From NCBI RefSeq assembly GCF_009604375.1, contig NZ_WEGH01000003.1:1116001-1180000 (forward strand): a stretch of 64,000 nucleotides of DNA. The letters are read 5' to 3'. Source of the stretch: Actinomadura macrotermitis (GTDB lineage Bacteria > Actinomycetota > Actinomycetes > Streptosporangiales > Streptosporangiaceae). The notes beneath the pieces were generated by a model. That model saw only the letters and a list, made by a program, of their open reading frames with translations. It had not been told where the DNA came from and made no database searches. Position numbers and translations under genes: made by a program. Positions 16,333 to 23,915 of the stretch are shown piece after piece; the first letter of the stretch is position 1; the number at the start of each line of letters is the position of its first letter.

Positions 16333-17395
16333 GGGCCTGGACATACTCTTGCACCGCCTTGCGGGTCGCGTCCTCGTCGAGCCCGAGATGTTCCAAGATC
16401 GTATAGCGGCCGGGACGGGTGCGCGGGGCATACAGGACAGCCTCGGCGAACTGGTCCACGCTGAGGCCGACGTCGCCCGGCAGGCACGGCAGGCCGTGCC
16501 GGCGCAGGCAGGTCAGGATCTCCTCCAGCCGCTCCGCGCCGTCGCCGAGGTGCGTGGCGCGCAGGTGATAGCAGAACGCCGCGCCGATGCCCGCGAGTTC
16601 CCCGTGGTTGGCGGTGCCGGGGAACAGCTGGTCGATGGCGTGCAGGATCTCGTGGTCGCCGCCGGACGCCGGCCGCGAGTCGCCGGCGAACGACATCGCC
16701 ATGCCCGACAGGACCAGGCCCTCGGCGAGCACGGTGAGGAACCGGTCGGAGTCGATCGTGCCGGGCTGGTGCAGCAGCGCCTCGGCGGCGGTGCGCGCGA
16801 CGGTGAGCGCCATCCGGTCGACCTTCTCGCCGCACTCCTGCGCCGCCAGCAGCCAGTCCTCGACGGCGGAGAAGTTGCTGACCACGTCGCCGACGCCGGC
16901 GCGCACCAGCCGCGGCGGCGCGGCCCGCACGTAGTCCAGGTCCACCACCATCGCCAGCGGCATGACGACGCCGAACGAGCCCTTGCCCTTCTCGTGGGTG
17001 AGGGACGCGACCGGCGAGCAGATCCCGTCGTGCGACAGGTTCGTCGCGACCGACACCATCGGGATGCCCGACAGCGTCGCGGCGTACTTGGTGGCGTCGA
17101 TGGTGCGGCCGCCGCCGATGCCGACGACCGCCTCGTAGGAGCCGGCGCGCAGCCGGGAGCCGAGCGCGACGGCCGCGTCCACCGTGCCGTCCTCGACCCG
17201 GAACACCTCGCACGCCTCCAGCGAGGGGCGGACGTGCTCGGCGATCTGGTCGCCCTGGCCGGGACCGACCGCGATCGCCACCCGGCCCTCGGTGGCGATG
17301 CGCCGGTCGGCCAGCAGCGTGCCGAGGTCGGCCACGGCTCCGCGGCGTACGTCGATGGACAGCGGTGCGGTCAGCATCCGCGTCAGCAGGGGCAT
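16322..17395 (-). CDS. sn-Glycerol-1-phosphate dehydrogenase-like (iron-containing alcohol dehydrogenase superfamily)
   Basis: The 357-residue protein fits the G1P dehydrogenase/AraM group. It has VVGIGGGRTIDATKYAA (NAD-binding), then VSVATNLSHDGICSPVASL. Metal-ligand His candidates are seen in GGDHEILHAIDQLFPG and TANHGELAGIG. The enzyme would reduce dihydroxyacetone phosphate to sn-glycerol-1-phosphate, the stereoisomer otherwise typical of archaeal lipids. Start ATG 17395 has GAGGAAGG upstream. It sits between a nucleotidyltransferase and a CDP-alcohol phosphotransferase, so CDP-activation of the polyol phosphate and its transfer is a reasonable inference. Substrate identity is not proven by sequence. 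Confidence 0.82.
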   Translation of the reverse strand: MPLLTRMLTAPLSIDVRRGAVADLGTLLADRRIATEGRVAIAVGPGQGDQIAEHVRPSLEACEVFRVEDGTVDAAVALGSRLRAGSYEAVVGIGGGRTIDATKYAATLSGIPMVSVATNLSHDGICSPVASLTHEKGKGSFGVVMPLAMVVDLDYVRAAPPRLVRAGVGDVVSNFSAVEDWLLAAQECGEKVDRMALTVARTAAEALLHQPGTIDSDRFLTVLAEGLVLSGMAMSFAGDSRPASGGDHEILHAIDQLFPGTANHGELAGIGAAFCYHLRATHLGDGAERLEEILTCLRRHGLPCLPGDVGLSVDQFAEAVLYAPRTRPGRYTILEHLGLDEDATRKAVQEYVQAHGG

Positions 17396-17462
17396 GGGCC
17401 TTCCTCGGCAGGTCGTCGGACGGCGTGCTCCCGGAGGGGGAGGTCGTTCGGGGGGAGACCGC

Positions 17463-18194
17463 TCAGTAGGTCTTGGCGATCTCGCGCGCCTTGGCCAGGT
17501 CGTCGTGGTTGTCGACCTCGACCCAGGCGACGTCGCCGATCGGCGCGACGGAGATCTTGGCGCCGCGGCGGACCAGCTCCTGGTAGCCGTCCTCGTAGTA
17601 CTGGTCGGGGTCGGCCTCGAAGGTCGCCTTGAGGGCGTCGGCGAGGGCCTCGGCGGCGGCCGGCTCGATCAGCGTGGCGCCGATGTACTCGCCGGCCGCG
17701 TCGGCCGGGTCCATCAGCTTGGTGATGCGCTCCAGGTGCCCGTCGGCGTCGAGGATGACCTTCATCTCCTCGTCGGCGAGCTTCTTGACGTCGTCGACGG
17801 CCAGCAGGATGTCGGGGCCGCGGTTGCCCAGCAGGGTCTTCTCGACGCTGACGGGGTGGACGGTGTCGCCGTTGACCATCAGCACGCCCTTGGCGAAGTG
17901 CTCGCGGGCCAGCCACATGGAGTAGGCGTTGTTCCACTCCTCGGCCTTGTCGTTGTGCACCAGGGTGATCGTGACGCCGTAGCGCTCCTCGAGGGCGGCC
18001 TTGCGCTCCTCGACGGCGCCGGCGCAGTAGCCGACGACGATGACCACGTCGGTCAGGCCCACCTCGGCCAGATTGGACAGGGCGATGTCCAGGATGGTGG
18101 TGTCACCGTCGACCGGCACCAGGGCCTTCGGCAGTGTGTCGGTGTACGGCCGCAGCCTTCGCCCCGCACCCGCGGCCAGCACCATACCGATCAT
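17463..18194 (-). CDS. NTP-transferase (sugar/polyol-phosphate nucleotidyltransferase)
   Basis: The 243-residue GT-A-type nucleotidyltransferase begins MIGMVLAAGAGRRLRPYTDT, with LPKALVPVDG for the lysine motif, and has GVLMVNGDTVHPV with the metal-binding Asp. Size and motifs resemble CTP:phosphocholine or polyol-phosphate cytidylyltransferases more than the longer RmlA proteins. ATG 18194 overlaps the upstream stop as ATGA, and GGAGG lies upstream. In this operon it probably activates the product of the dehydrogenase next to it as a CDP derivative. Confidence 0.85.
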   Translation of the reverse strand: MIGMVLAAGAGRRLRPYTDTLPKALVPVDGDTTILDIALSNLAEVGLTDVVIVVGYCAGAVEERKAALEERYGVTITLVHNDKAEEWNNAYSMWLAREHFAKGVLMVNGDTVHPVSVEKTLLGNRGPDILLAVDDVKKLADEEMKVILDADGHLERITKLMDPADAAGEYIGATLIEPAAAEALADALKATFEADPDQYYEDGYQELVRRGAKISVAPIGDVAWVEVDNHDDLAKAREIAKTY

Positions 18195-18811
18195 GCGTTC
18201 CCATCCTCCAGGTCGACCATCACGCCGCTGTCGCGGCCGGTCCGCGACCACGTCGCGGCGCTCTCGCTCACGAACAACACGCCAAGGTAGGCGGCGAGCG
18301 CAGCGTACGCGAACGGGAGGAGCCCGCAGAGGCCCGCGAAGGCCACAATGAGCATCCGGCCGTCCCAGCCGAGACCGGCGCGAAAGAGCTGCTCCGGCGG
18401 CCACAGTCCCTGGCGGGCGCGGTACACGGTGTCGTAGTGGTGGTAGGCCAGGACCGCCACGAGCACGTAGACCAGCGGTGCCGGGACAGCCTGTGCGAAC
18501 CCCAATACAGCGAGGTAACCATACTCGATTGAGCGAATGATGGGCGGGACAAGCCAGTCCAACCGGCCGTTATGTGGATGGAGCGCAGCCGGGCAGGTGA
18601 GCAGCAGCGCCACCGCGGGCGCGAACAGCGCCGGGCTGCGCTGCTCCCCGACGCCGGTGACCAGCAGCACCGCGGTGATCGCGAGGGCGACCAGGGCGCC
18701 GGGCAGCGGCGGCAGCTGGCCGCGCACGAAGCCGCCGACGGCCCGGCCCACCGGCCCGTCGTCGCGGAAGGCCTGCAGCTCCCGGGTGCCGGCCGGGACG
18801 GTCCCGCTCAT
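18191..18811 (-). CDS. Polytopic membrane protein, DUF5941-like
   Basis: A 206-residue membrane protein with four or five helices, including LPGALVALAITAVLLVTGVG, APLVYVLVAVLAYHHY and MLIVAFAGLCGLLPF. The stretch AYHHYDTVYRARQGLWPPEQ is a polar loop that looks conserved. It resembles the DUF5941 domain often found with CDP-alcohol transferases in actinomycetes. It overlaps both neighbours as ATGA, so its level is tied to theirs. No enzymatic role can be assigned; it may be a membrane partner of the transferases. Confidence 0.75.
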   Translation of the reverse strand: MSGTVPAGTRELQAFRDDGPVGRAVGGFVRGQLPPLPGALVALAITAVLLVTGVGEQRSPALFAPAVALLLTCPAALHPHNGRLDWLVPPIIRSIEYGYLAVLGFAQAVPAPLVYVLVAVLAYHHYDTVYRARQGLWPPEQLFRAGLGWDGRMLIVAFAGLCGLLPFAYAALAAYLGVLFVSESAATWSRTGRDSGVMVDLEDGNA

Positions 18812-20340
18812 CGGGCCCTCGCCCGCAGCACCCGTCCGGCCAGGGTGTAGGCGGCGGCGACCGTCCCCCACGCCAGCAGCGCGGTGAAGGTCAGGCGGGC
18901 GTCGCCGAACGCGGCGGTGAGGGAGATCAGCGCGAACCGCTCCCCGATCGGCAGCACGACGATCTTCTTGGCCCAGTGCAGCGCGCGGACCCGGCTGGTG
19001 GCCGCCGACAGCCGCGCCGCCCGGCCCGCGGGCTCGGGGGCGGGCGGCCGCTCGGCCGGGGCGTCGTCGCCCGCCGCCGACAGCGGGACGACCGCGGGCG
19101 GCTCCGCCCCGTCCTGCCCGGGACGGGCCGCGTAACAGAAGTCGATCATGTGGCGGACAGTCTGCAGAGCCAGCGCGGCGACGGCGAGCGGCCACACGTT
19201 CCCGCCATCCACGCCCGACCCGGCGACCGCGACGGACGATCCGACCGCGAGCCCGGCGAACACCGCGTACTCCTTGGCCCGGTCGCCCACCGCGTCCAGC
19301 CAGGCGCCGAGCGCGCTGAACTGCCGGGTGTAGCGGGCGAGCTGCCCGTCCACGCAGTCCAGCACGAACGACAGGTAGAACAGCACCGCGCCGGCGACCA
19401 TGCCGGCCCGGGTGCCGGCCGCGAACCACACCGCCGCCAGCAGCGCGACGGCCAGCGAGACGCAGGTGACGGCGTTCGGCGTGAGGCCGCGCCAGGCCGC
19501 CAGCCGGACCAGGTACGGCGAGTAGCTGCTGACGGCGTAGGTGGCGAAGAAGCCGTCGTCGCTCTTGACGGCGTCGGCCAGCCGGATCCGGTCCTCGTCC
19601 ACCGCGTCCACGGCGGCGTGCGCGGCGTGGGCGGCGGGTCCGGAGGCGGCGCGCAGGCACGGCAGCCGGTCGTCGCGGACGGCGGTGACCGGAACACCCG
19701 AGCGCACCAGGCCGACCAGCAGCAGCCCGGCGGCCTCCGCCTCCTGCCCGCCGTGCGGCTCGGGGAACGCGCCGGGCACCTCCAGCAGCAGCGCCAGCTT
19801 CTCGGCGACGCCGGCGAGGTCGCCGATGCCGGTGCTGTCGACGCGCAGCACGCCGGGGAACGCCGCGTCCGGCGCCGTCACCCGGTGGTACGGGGACCCG
19901 GCGGAGTCGATCAGGCCGGCGCGGGTGCGGACCGGCGCCAGGCCGCCGTCCGGCGCCGGGGGCGGCGCGACGGTGAGCGCGGCGGCCGGGGCGCGGACGT
20001 CGCGCAGCAGCCGGACGAGCTGCTCGTCGCCGATCGCGACGTCGCCGGGCAGCAGCAGGAGCGGGCCGCCGTGCCGCCGCGCCAGCCGGGCGATCTCACG
20101 CAGGTCGGCGGCCGGATCGGCGCACTCGACGACGTCGTGGCCGTCCTTGCGCAGCAGCGGCGCCTGCTCGGGACGGGCCACCACGTACCGGTCCGGTACG
20201 TTGAGCCTGCCGAGCCGGCCCTGCAGCCGCGCCAGCTGGGTGGGCGCCTCCGGGTCGTCCGCGCAGCCCAGGGCGGCGGCGGGACCGGGCTCGGGGCCGC
20301 CTCGGGTCCATCCGGTCGCAATGATTACCGCAACGGTCAT
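18808..20340 (-). CDS. Bifunctional protein: nucleotidyltransferase-like domain plus CDP-alcohol phosphotransferase
   Basis: The 510-residue chain has two parts. Residues 1 to about 250 look like an NTP-transferase fold but lack the LAAGxGxR signature (it reads VAVIIATGWTRGG), so catalysis is doubtful. Residues about 280-510 form a membrane CDP-alcohol transferase with the full motif DCVDGQLAR, then G, LDAVGD, including the fourth Asp. The order of domains recalls the inositol-1-phosphate cytidylyltransferase/DIPP synthase fusions. ATG 20340 follows GGAGG by 6 bp and the previous in-frame Met is unsupported. It is the first gene of the six-gene leftward operon. Confidence 0.82.
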   Translation of the reverse strand: MTVAVIIATGWTRGGPEPGPAAALGCADDPEAPTQLARLQGRLGRLNVPDRYVVARPEQAPLLRKDGHDVVECADPAADLREIARLARRHGGPLLLLPGDVAIGDEQLVRLLRDVRAPAAALTVAPPPAPDGGLAPVRTRAGLIDSAGSPYHRVTAPDAAFPGVLRVDSTGIGDLAGVAEKLALLLEVPGAFPEPHGGQEAEAAGLLLVGLVRSGVPVTAVRDDRLPCLRAASGPAAHAAHAAVDAVDEDRIRLADAVKSDDGFFATYAVSSYSPYLVRLAAWRGLTPNAVTCVSLAVALLAAVWFAAGTRAGMVAGAVLFYLSFVLDCVDGQLARYTRQFSALGAWLDAVGDRAKEYAVFAGLAVGSSVAVAGSGVDGGNVWPLAVAALALQTVRHMIDFCYAARPGQDGAEPPAVVPLSAAGDDAPAERPPAPEPAGRAARLSAATSRVRALHWAKKIVVLPIGERFALISLTAAFGDARLTFTALLAWGTVAAAYTLAGRVLRARAR

Positions 20341-20428
20341 CGGCGCCTCCGCCACACAGGGAACCGAGCTGGAGAATGCACACAGTAGCGGCTCGGCCAC
20401 CGACCGCTACGGAAAGAGGAGTACGACG

Positions 20429-21130
20429 ATGCGAACGGTCGCGGTGGTGCTGGCCGGCGGGATCGGCCAGCGTGTCGGCGCCGGCCGGCCCAAGCAGCTC
20501 ATCGAGGTCGGCGGCCGCCCGATCCTGGAGCTGGCCGTGCGGGCCTTCGACGACCACCCCGGCATCGCCGAGGTCGTGGTGGTGATGGCCGCCGGGCACC
20601 TGCGCGCGGCCGCCGCGATCGCCGCGCCGTTCGGCAAGGTGACCGCCGTGATCGAGGGCGGCGACACCCGCACCGCCTCCACCGTCGCGGCGCTGCGGGT
20701 GCTGGCGGACCGGCCGGACGGCACCCGGGTGCTGTTCCACGACGCGGCCCGCCCGTTCGTGGACGCCGCGGTGATCGGCCGGGTGCTGGACGCGCTGGAC
20801 GCGCACGAGTGCGTCGCGGTCGGCATGCCCGCCTCCGACACGATCGTGGAGGTCGCCGGCGGGTTCGTCGCCGCGATGCCGCCGCGCGAGTCGCTCAGCC
20901 GGTTCCAGACGCCGCAGGGGTTCCGCCTCGGCGTGCTGCGCAAGGCCTACGAGCTGGCGCTCGCCGACCCCGCGCTGCGCGCCACCGACGACTGCGGCAT
21001 CGTGCACCGCTACCTGCCGGACGTGCCGATCCGGGTGGTGGCCGGCAGCGAGCGCAACCTCAAGGTCACCCATCCCCTCGACGTCGTCGTCGCCGAGCAC
21101 CTGGCCACCGAACCCCTGGAGCAGTCGTGA
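20429..21130 (+). CDS. IspD/TarI-like cytidylyltransferase
   Basis: The 233-residue enzyme carries the IspD/TarI signature: VVLAGGIGQRVGAGRPKQ at the start, FHDAARPFVD in the middle, then RFQTPQGFRLG and ERNLKVTHPLD. The reaction would be CTP plus an alcohol phosphate (ribitol-5-phosphate for TarI, methylerythritol-4-phosphate for IspD) to the CDP-alcohol. The setting next to CDP-alcohol transferases and a glycerophosphodiesterase favours a teichoic-acid-type role. No ispF lies beside it. AGGAG is placed well before ATG 20429. It is divergent from the operon starting at 20340; about 88 bp hold both promoters. Confidence 0.82.
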   Translation: MRTVAVVLAGGIGQRVGAGRPKQLIEVGGRPILELAVRAFDDHPGIAEVVVVMAAGHLRAAAAIAAPFGKVTAVIEGGDTRTASTVAALRVLADRPDGTRVLFHDAARPFVDAAVIGRVLDALDAHECVAVGMPASDTIVEVAGGFVAAMPPRESLSRFQTPQGFRLGVLRKAYELALADPALRATDDCGIVHRYLPDVPIRVVAGSERNLKVTHPLDVVVAEHLATEPLEQS

Positions 21131-21882
21131 TCTTCGATCGTCCCCCCGTCGTCATCGGCCACCGCGGCCTCGGCTCGGGCGAGGTGCTGCCCGCCGGGAC
21201 CGACGTGCCGGTCGCCGAGAACACCCTGGAGTCGATGCTCGCCGCCGCCGCGGCCGGTCTCACCTGGATCGAGATCGACGTGACCCGCACCGCCGACGAC
21301 GAGCTGGTGCTGCGGCACGACCCGACCGGCACCGACGGCGCGTTCCTGATCGAGGGCACCGCCGCCGCCAGCGGGCTGCCCCGGCTCGCCGACATCTTCG
21401 ACGCGCTGCCGCCGGAGATCGCGGTGGACGTGGACGTCAAGACCATCCTGGAGGACGCGGTGGACGCCCCGTCCCGCCGCACCGGCGCGCTGCTCCTCCC
21501 CCTGCTCGCGCGCGAGGCGCGGCGCCGGGAACTGCTGGTGACCTCGTTCGACCCGTCGCTGCTGACGTTCCTGCGCGACGAACTGCCGCAGGTCCCGGTC
21601 GGGCTGCTGACCTGGCTGCGGTTCCCGATGTGGCACGCGGTGCCCGCCGCCGCCGGGCTGGGATTCCAGGCGGTCGCGGTGCACACCGCGACCTGCGGCT
21701 TCGAGCACCCCGACACGCGGCTGCGCCCGCTGGACCAGTGCGTGGACGCCGCGCACAAGGCCGACCTGGAGTTCATGGTGTGGTGCCCGAAGGCGGACGC
21801 CGCCCGGGACTACGCGGCGGCGGGCGTCGACGCCATGGTCGTCAACGAGGTCCCGGGAGTCCTGAAGGCCCTGGCGGACTAG
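21127..21882 (+). CDS. Glycerophosphodiester phosphodiesterase family protein
   Basis: The 251-residue TIM-barrel enzyme shows VVIGHRGLGSGE at the N-terminus (catalytic His), PVAENTLESMLAA, WIEIDVTRTADDELVLRHDP (metal Glu/Asp and second His) and late VMVWCPK-type strands. It would cleave glycerophosphodiester bonds. GTG 21127 overlaps the previous stop as GTGA, so it is coupled to the cytidylyltransferase gene. There is no signal peptide, so it acts in the cytosol. With the two CDP-alcohol transferases nearby, a role in recycling or trimming glycerophosphate units is plausible. Confidence 0.88.
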   Translation: MIFDRPPVVIGHRGLGSGEVLPAGTDVPVAENTLESMLAAAAAGLTWIEIDVTRTADDELVLRHDPTGTDGAFLIEGTAAASGLPRLADIFDALPPEIAVDVDVKTILEDAVDAPSRRTGALLLPLLAREARRRELLVTSFDPSLLTFLRDELPQVPVGLLTWLRFPMWHAVPAAAGLGFQAVAVHTATCGFEHPDTRLRPLDQCVDAAHKADLEFMVWCPKADAARDYAAAGVDAMVVNEVPGVLKALAD

Positions 21883-22523
21883 CCCTTACCGCCGAACATC
21901 TGCGTCCACTCGCCGCCTTCGCCGTCATGGCGCGGTGCGGACGGCTGCGGGGCCGGCGGCTGGGCGGGCGCCTGCGGAGCCGCCGGGCGGGGCTGCGGGA
22001 GAGGCGGGGCGTCCTGCGGCATCGGGGCGGGACGGCCGGGGCCGGGCATGGGCGCGCCCTGGTACGGCGGCGGGACGGCGCCCTGGCGCGGCGCCTTGGC
22101 CTTCCACCGCGACGGCGGCAGCGACGCCACCAGCAGCGCGCCGCCGATGACGATCAGCGCGCCGTTCGTGGCGAGGGTGGTGTACCCGAAGCTGATGTTG
22201 GAGGACAGGCCGTGGCCGCTGTGGAGCATCGCCCAGCGGGGCGCGAGCAGCCACAGCAGCCCGAGGCCGCCGAAGAGGACGCCGGGCACCAGCGAGGCGA
22301 GCGGCGAGACGCGCGAGCCCATGAGCAGGCCGAGCAGCACCGCGACGACCAGCAGCACCACCAGGCCGGCCAGCCCGCCGGAGTCGTCGTGCCTCAGCAC
22401 GCCGACCTGGTAGCGCATGCGCCACCACCAGCGGTAGGAGCCGTACGCCAGGCCGGCCGCGACCAGCGGGGTCGCGACCAGGCCGAGCAGCAGGCCGAGA
22501 ACATGCCGGACCGTGTTGGACAT
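21879..22523 (-). CDS. Membrane protein with four helices and a proline-rich tail
   Basis: A 214-residue protein with hydrophobic segments VLGLLLGLVATPLVAAGLAY, GLAGLVVLLVVAVLLGLLMG, LASLVPGVLFGGLGLLWLLA and GALIVIGGALLVASLP. A tail of about 60 residues rich in Pro and Gln ends in GEWTQMFGGKG. ATG 22523 follows GGAGG by 6 bp and is preferred over the GTG two codons earlier. It converges with the phosphodiesterase gene with a 4-bp overlap. I do not recognise a family beyond small actinobacterial YrdB-like membrane proteins. The function is unknown. Confidence 0.7.
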   Translation of the reverse strand: MSNTVRHVLGLLLGLVATPLVAAGLAYGSYRWWWRMRYQVGVLRHDDSGGLAGLVVLLVVAVLLGLLMGSRVSPLASLVPGVLFGGLGLLWLLAPRWAMLHSGHGLSSNISFGYTTLATNGALIVIGGALLVASLPPSRWKAKAPRQGAVPPPYQGAPMPGPGRPAPMPQDAPPLPQPRPAAPQAPAQPPAPQPSAPRHDGEGGEWTQMFGGKG

Positions 22524-22608
22524 GGCCACCCTCCTCGAGGACGGGTGGCGTGATCCGCCCGCCCGTCCCTGAGACGCGCCGGCCCGGCGTCCGGTTCGCC
22601 CCGCCGGG

Positions 22609-23679
22609 TCAGTGCTTGGCGGGAGTGGGCTGGCCGAGCCCGGGCGGGCTGGTCAGGAACCCCACGCCCCACGACACGTGCATGGTCGCGAACACCAGCG
22701 GCAGCCGCACCCAGGCGGCGAGCGGCAGGCCGCGGCCCTCGACGGCGGCGCCCGCGATCATCGCCAGGGCGTAGCCGCCGGGCAGGACCCAGCCGGGCCA
22801 GAACCCGAACGCGCCGGCCACCACGCCCGCCGTCATCGCCACCACCGCGAGCGGCGGCGCCAGGTAGCGCAGGTTCAGCGTGCCCTGGTGCTCGCGGCCG
22901 ACGACGCGGCGCCAGCGGCCGGTGTGGAAGTACTGCTTGGCCAGGGCCCGCAGGTTCGGGCGCGGCCGGTAGGTGACCCGCATCCGCGGCGTGAAGAAGA
23001 TCCGCCCGCCGGTCTGCCGGATGCGGTGGTTCATCTCCCAGTCCTGGGCGCGCACGAACGTCTCGTCGTAGCCGCCGACCCGCTCCAGCGCGCTGCGCCG
23101 GAACGTGCCGAGGTAGACGGTCTCCACCTCGCCGGCCTCGCCGCCGGTGTGGAAGCGGGCGTTGCCGACGCCGAGCTTGGAGGTCATCGCGCGCGCCACG
23201 GCCTGCTCGAACGGGCTGACGCCCTCGGCCGCCATGATCCCGCCGACGTTGTCGGCGCCGGTCGCCTCCATCGTCTCCACCGCGGCCCGCACGTAGTCGG
23301 CGGGCAGCAGCGAGTGGCCGTCCACCCGCACGATGATCGAGTACTGGGACGCCTTGATCGCGATGTTCAGGCCCTGCGGGGTGCGGCCGGTCGGGTTGGC
23401 CACCACCACGATCCGCGGGTCCTCGGCGGCGAGCCGGGCGGCGATCTCCTCGGTGCGGTCCTTGGACGGGCCGATCGCCAGCACCAGCTCCAGCTCGCCC
23501 GGGTAGTCCTGGGTGATGATCCGCCGCACGGCGTCGGTCAGGTGGCGTTCCTCGTTGAGGACCGGCATCACCACCGAGACGGCGGGCCAGGTGCGGTCGG
23601 CGGGCTGCGGCTCGCGGGTCCCGAGGCCGTCGGGGGCCTCGTGCTGCTGGGCGCTGTGTGCGTGGGGAGACGGGTTCAT
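22609..23679 (-). CDS. Membrane-associated glycosyltransferase family 2
   Basis: The 356-residue protein has a GT-A domain: WPAVSVVMPVLNEERHLTDA, then IIVRVDGHSLLPADYV (DxH in the place of DxD), FRRSALERVGGYDE and FVRAQDWEMNHRIRQTGG (ED motif). Two or three C-terminal helices follow (APPLAVVAMTAGVVAGAFGF, LPGGYALAMIAGAAV). It resembles succinoglycan/exopolysaccharide glycosyltransferases. It is divergent from the LCP ligase gene, with about 240 bp between starts, and probably contributes to the same envelope polymer. Confidence 0.87.
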   Translation of the reverse strand: MNPSPHAHSAQQHEAPDGLGTREPQPADRTWPAVSVVMPVLNEERHLTDAVRRIITQDYPGELELVLAIGPSKDRTEEIAARLAAEDPRIVVVANPTGRTPQGLNIAIKASQYSIIVRVDGHSLLPADYVRAAVETMEATGADNVGGIMAAEGVSPFEQAVARAMTSKLGVGNARFHTGGEAGEVETVYLGTFRRSALERVGGYDETFVRAQDWEMNHRIRQTGGRIFFTPRMRVTYRPRPNLRALAKQYFHTGRWRRVVGREHQGTLNLRYLAPPLAVVAMTAGVVAGAFGFWPGWVLPGGYALAMIAGAAVEGRGLPLAAWVRLPLVFATMHVSWGVGFLTSPPGLGQPTPAKH

Positions 23680-23846
23680 CGCTCACGGGCCGCGCCCCGG
23701 CTCGCCGGAGCAGGACCCCTCTGTCCTCTCTTACTCGCTGCCTGTGACACGCCCGGACGACCCGGCTGCGGGTACCGGGACGGAGGTCAAGACGGCGCCA
23801 CGTTACTGCAAGGACACGAGGGCCCGGTAGCGAACGATCCGCCCCG

Positions 23847-23864
23847 CACCACTTTAGAGTGGTG
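23847..23864. promoter_or_regulatory. Short inverted repeat upstream of the LCP gene
   Basis: CACCACT (23847-23853) and AGTGGTG (23858-23864) pair around TTAG. The site covers the earliest possible GTG starts of the LCP frame, which argues for the later ATG start and for an operator or leader hairpin here. Confidence 0.35.
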
Positions 23865-23915
23865 GAAACTCGCGTGGGTAACGCCGGATCGTTCTTTGGG
23901 GAGGCGGCGGCCAGC

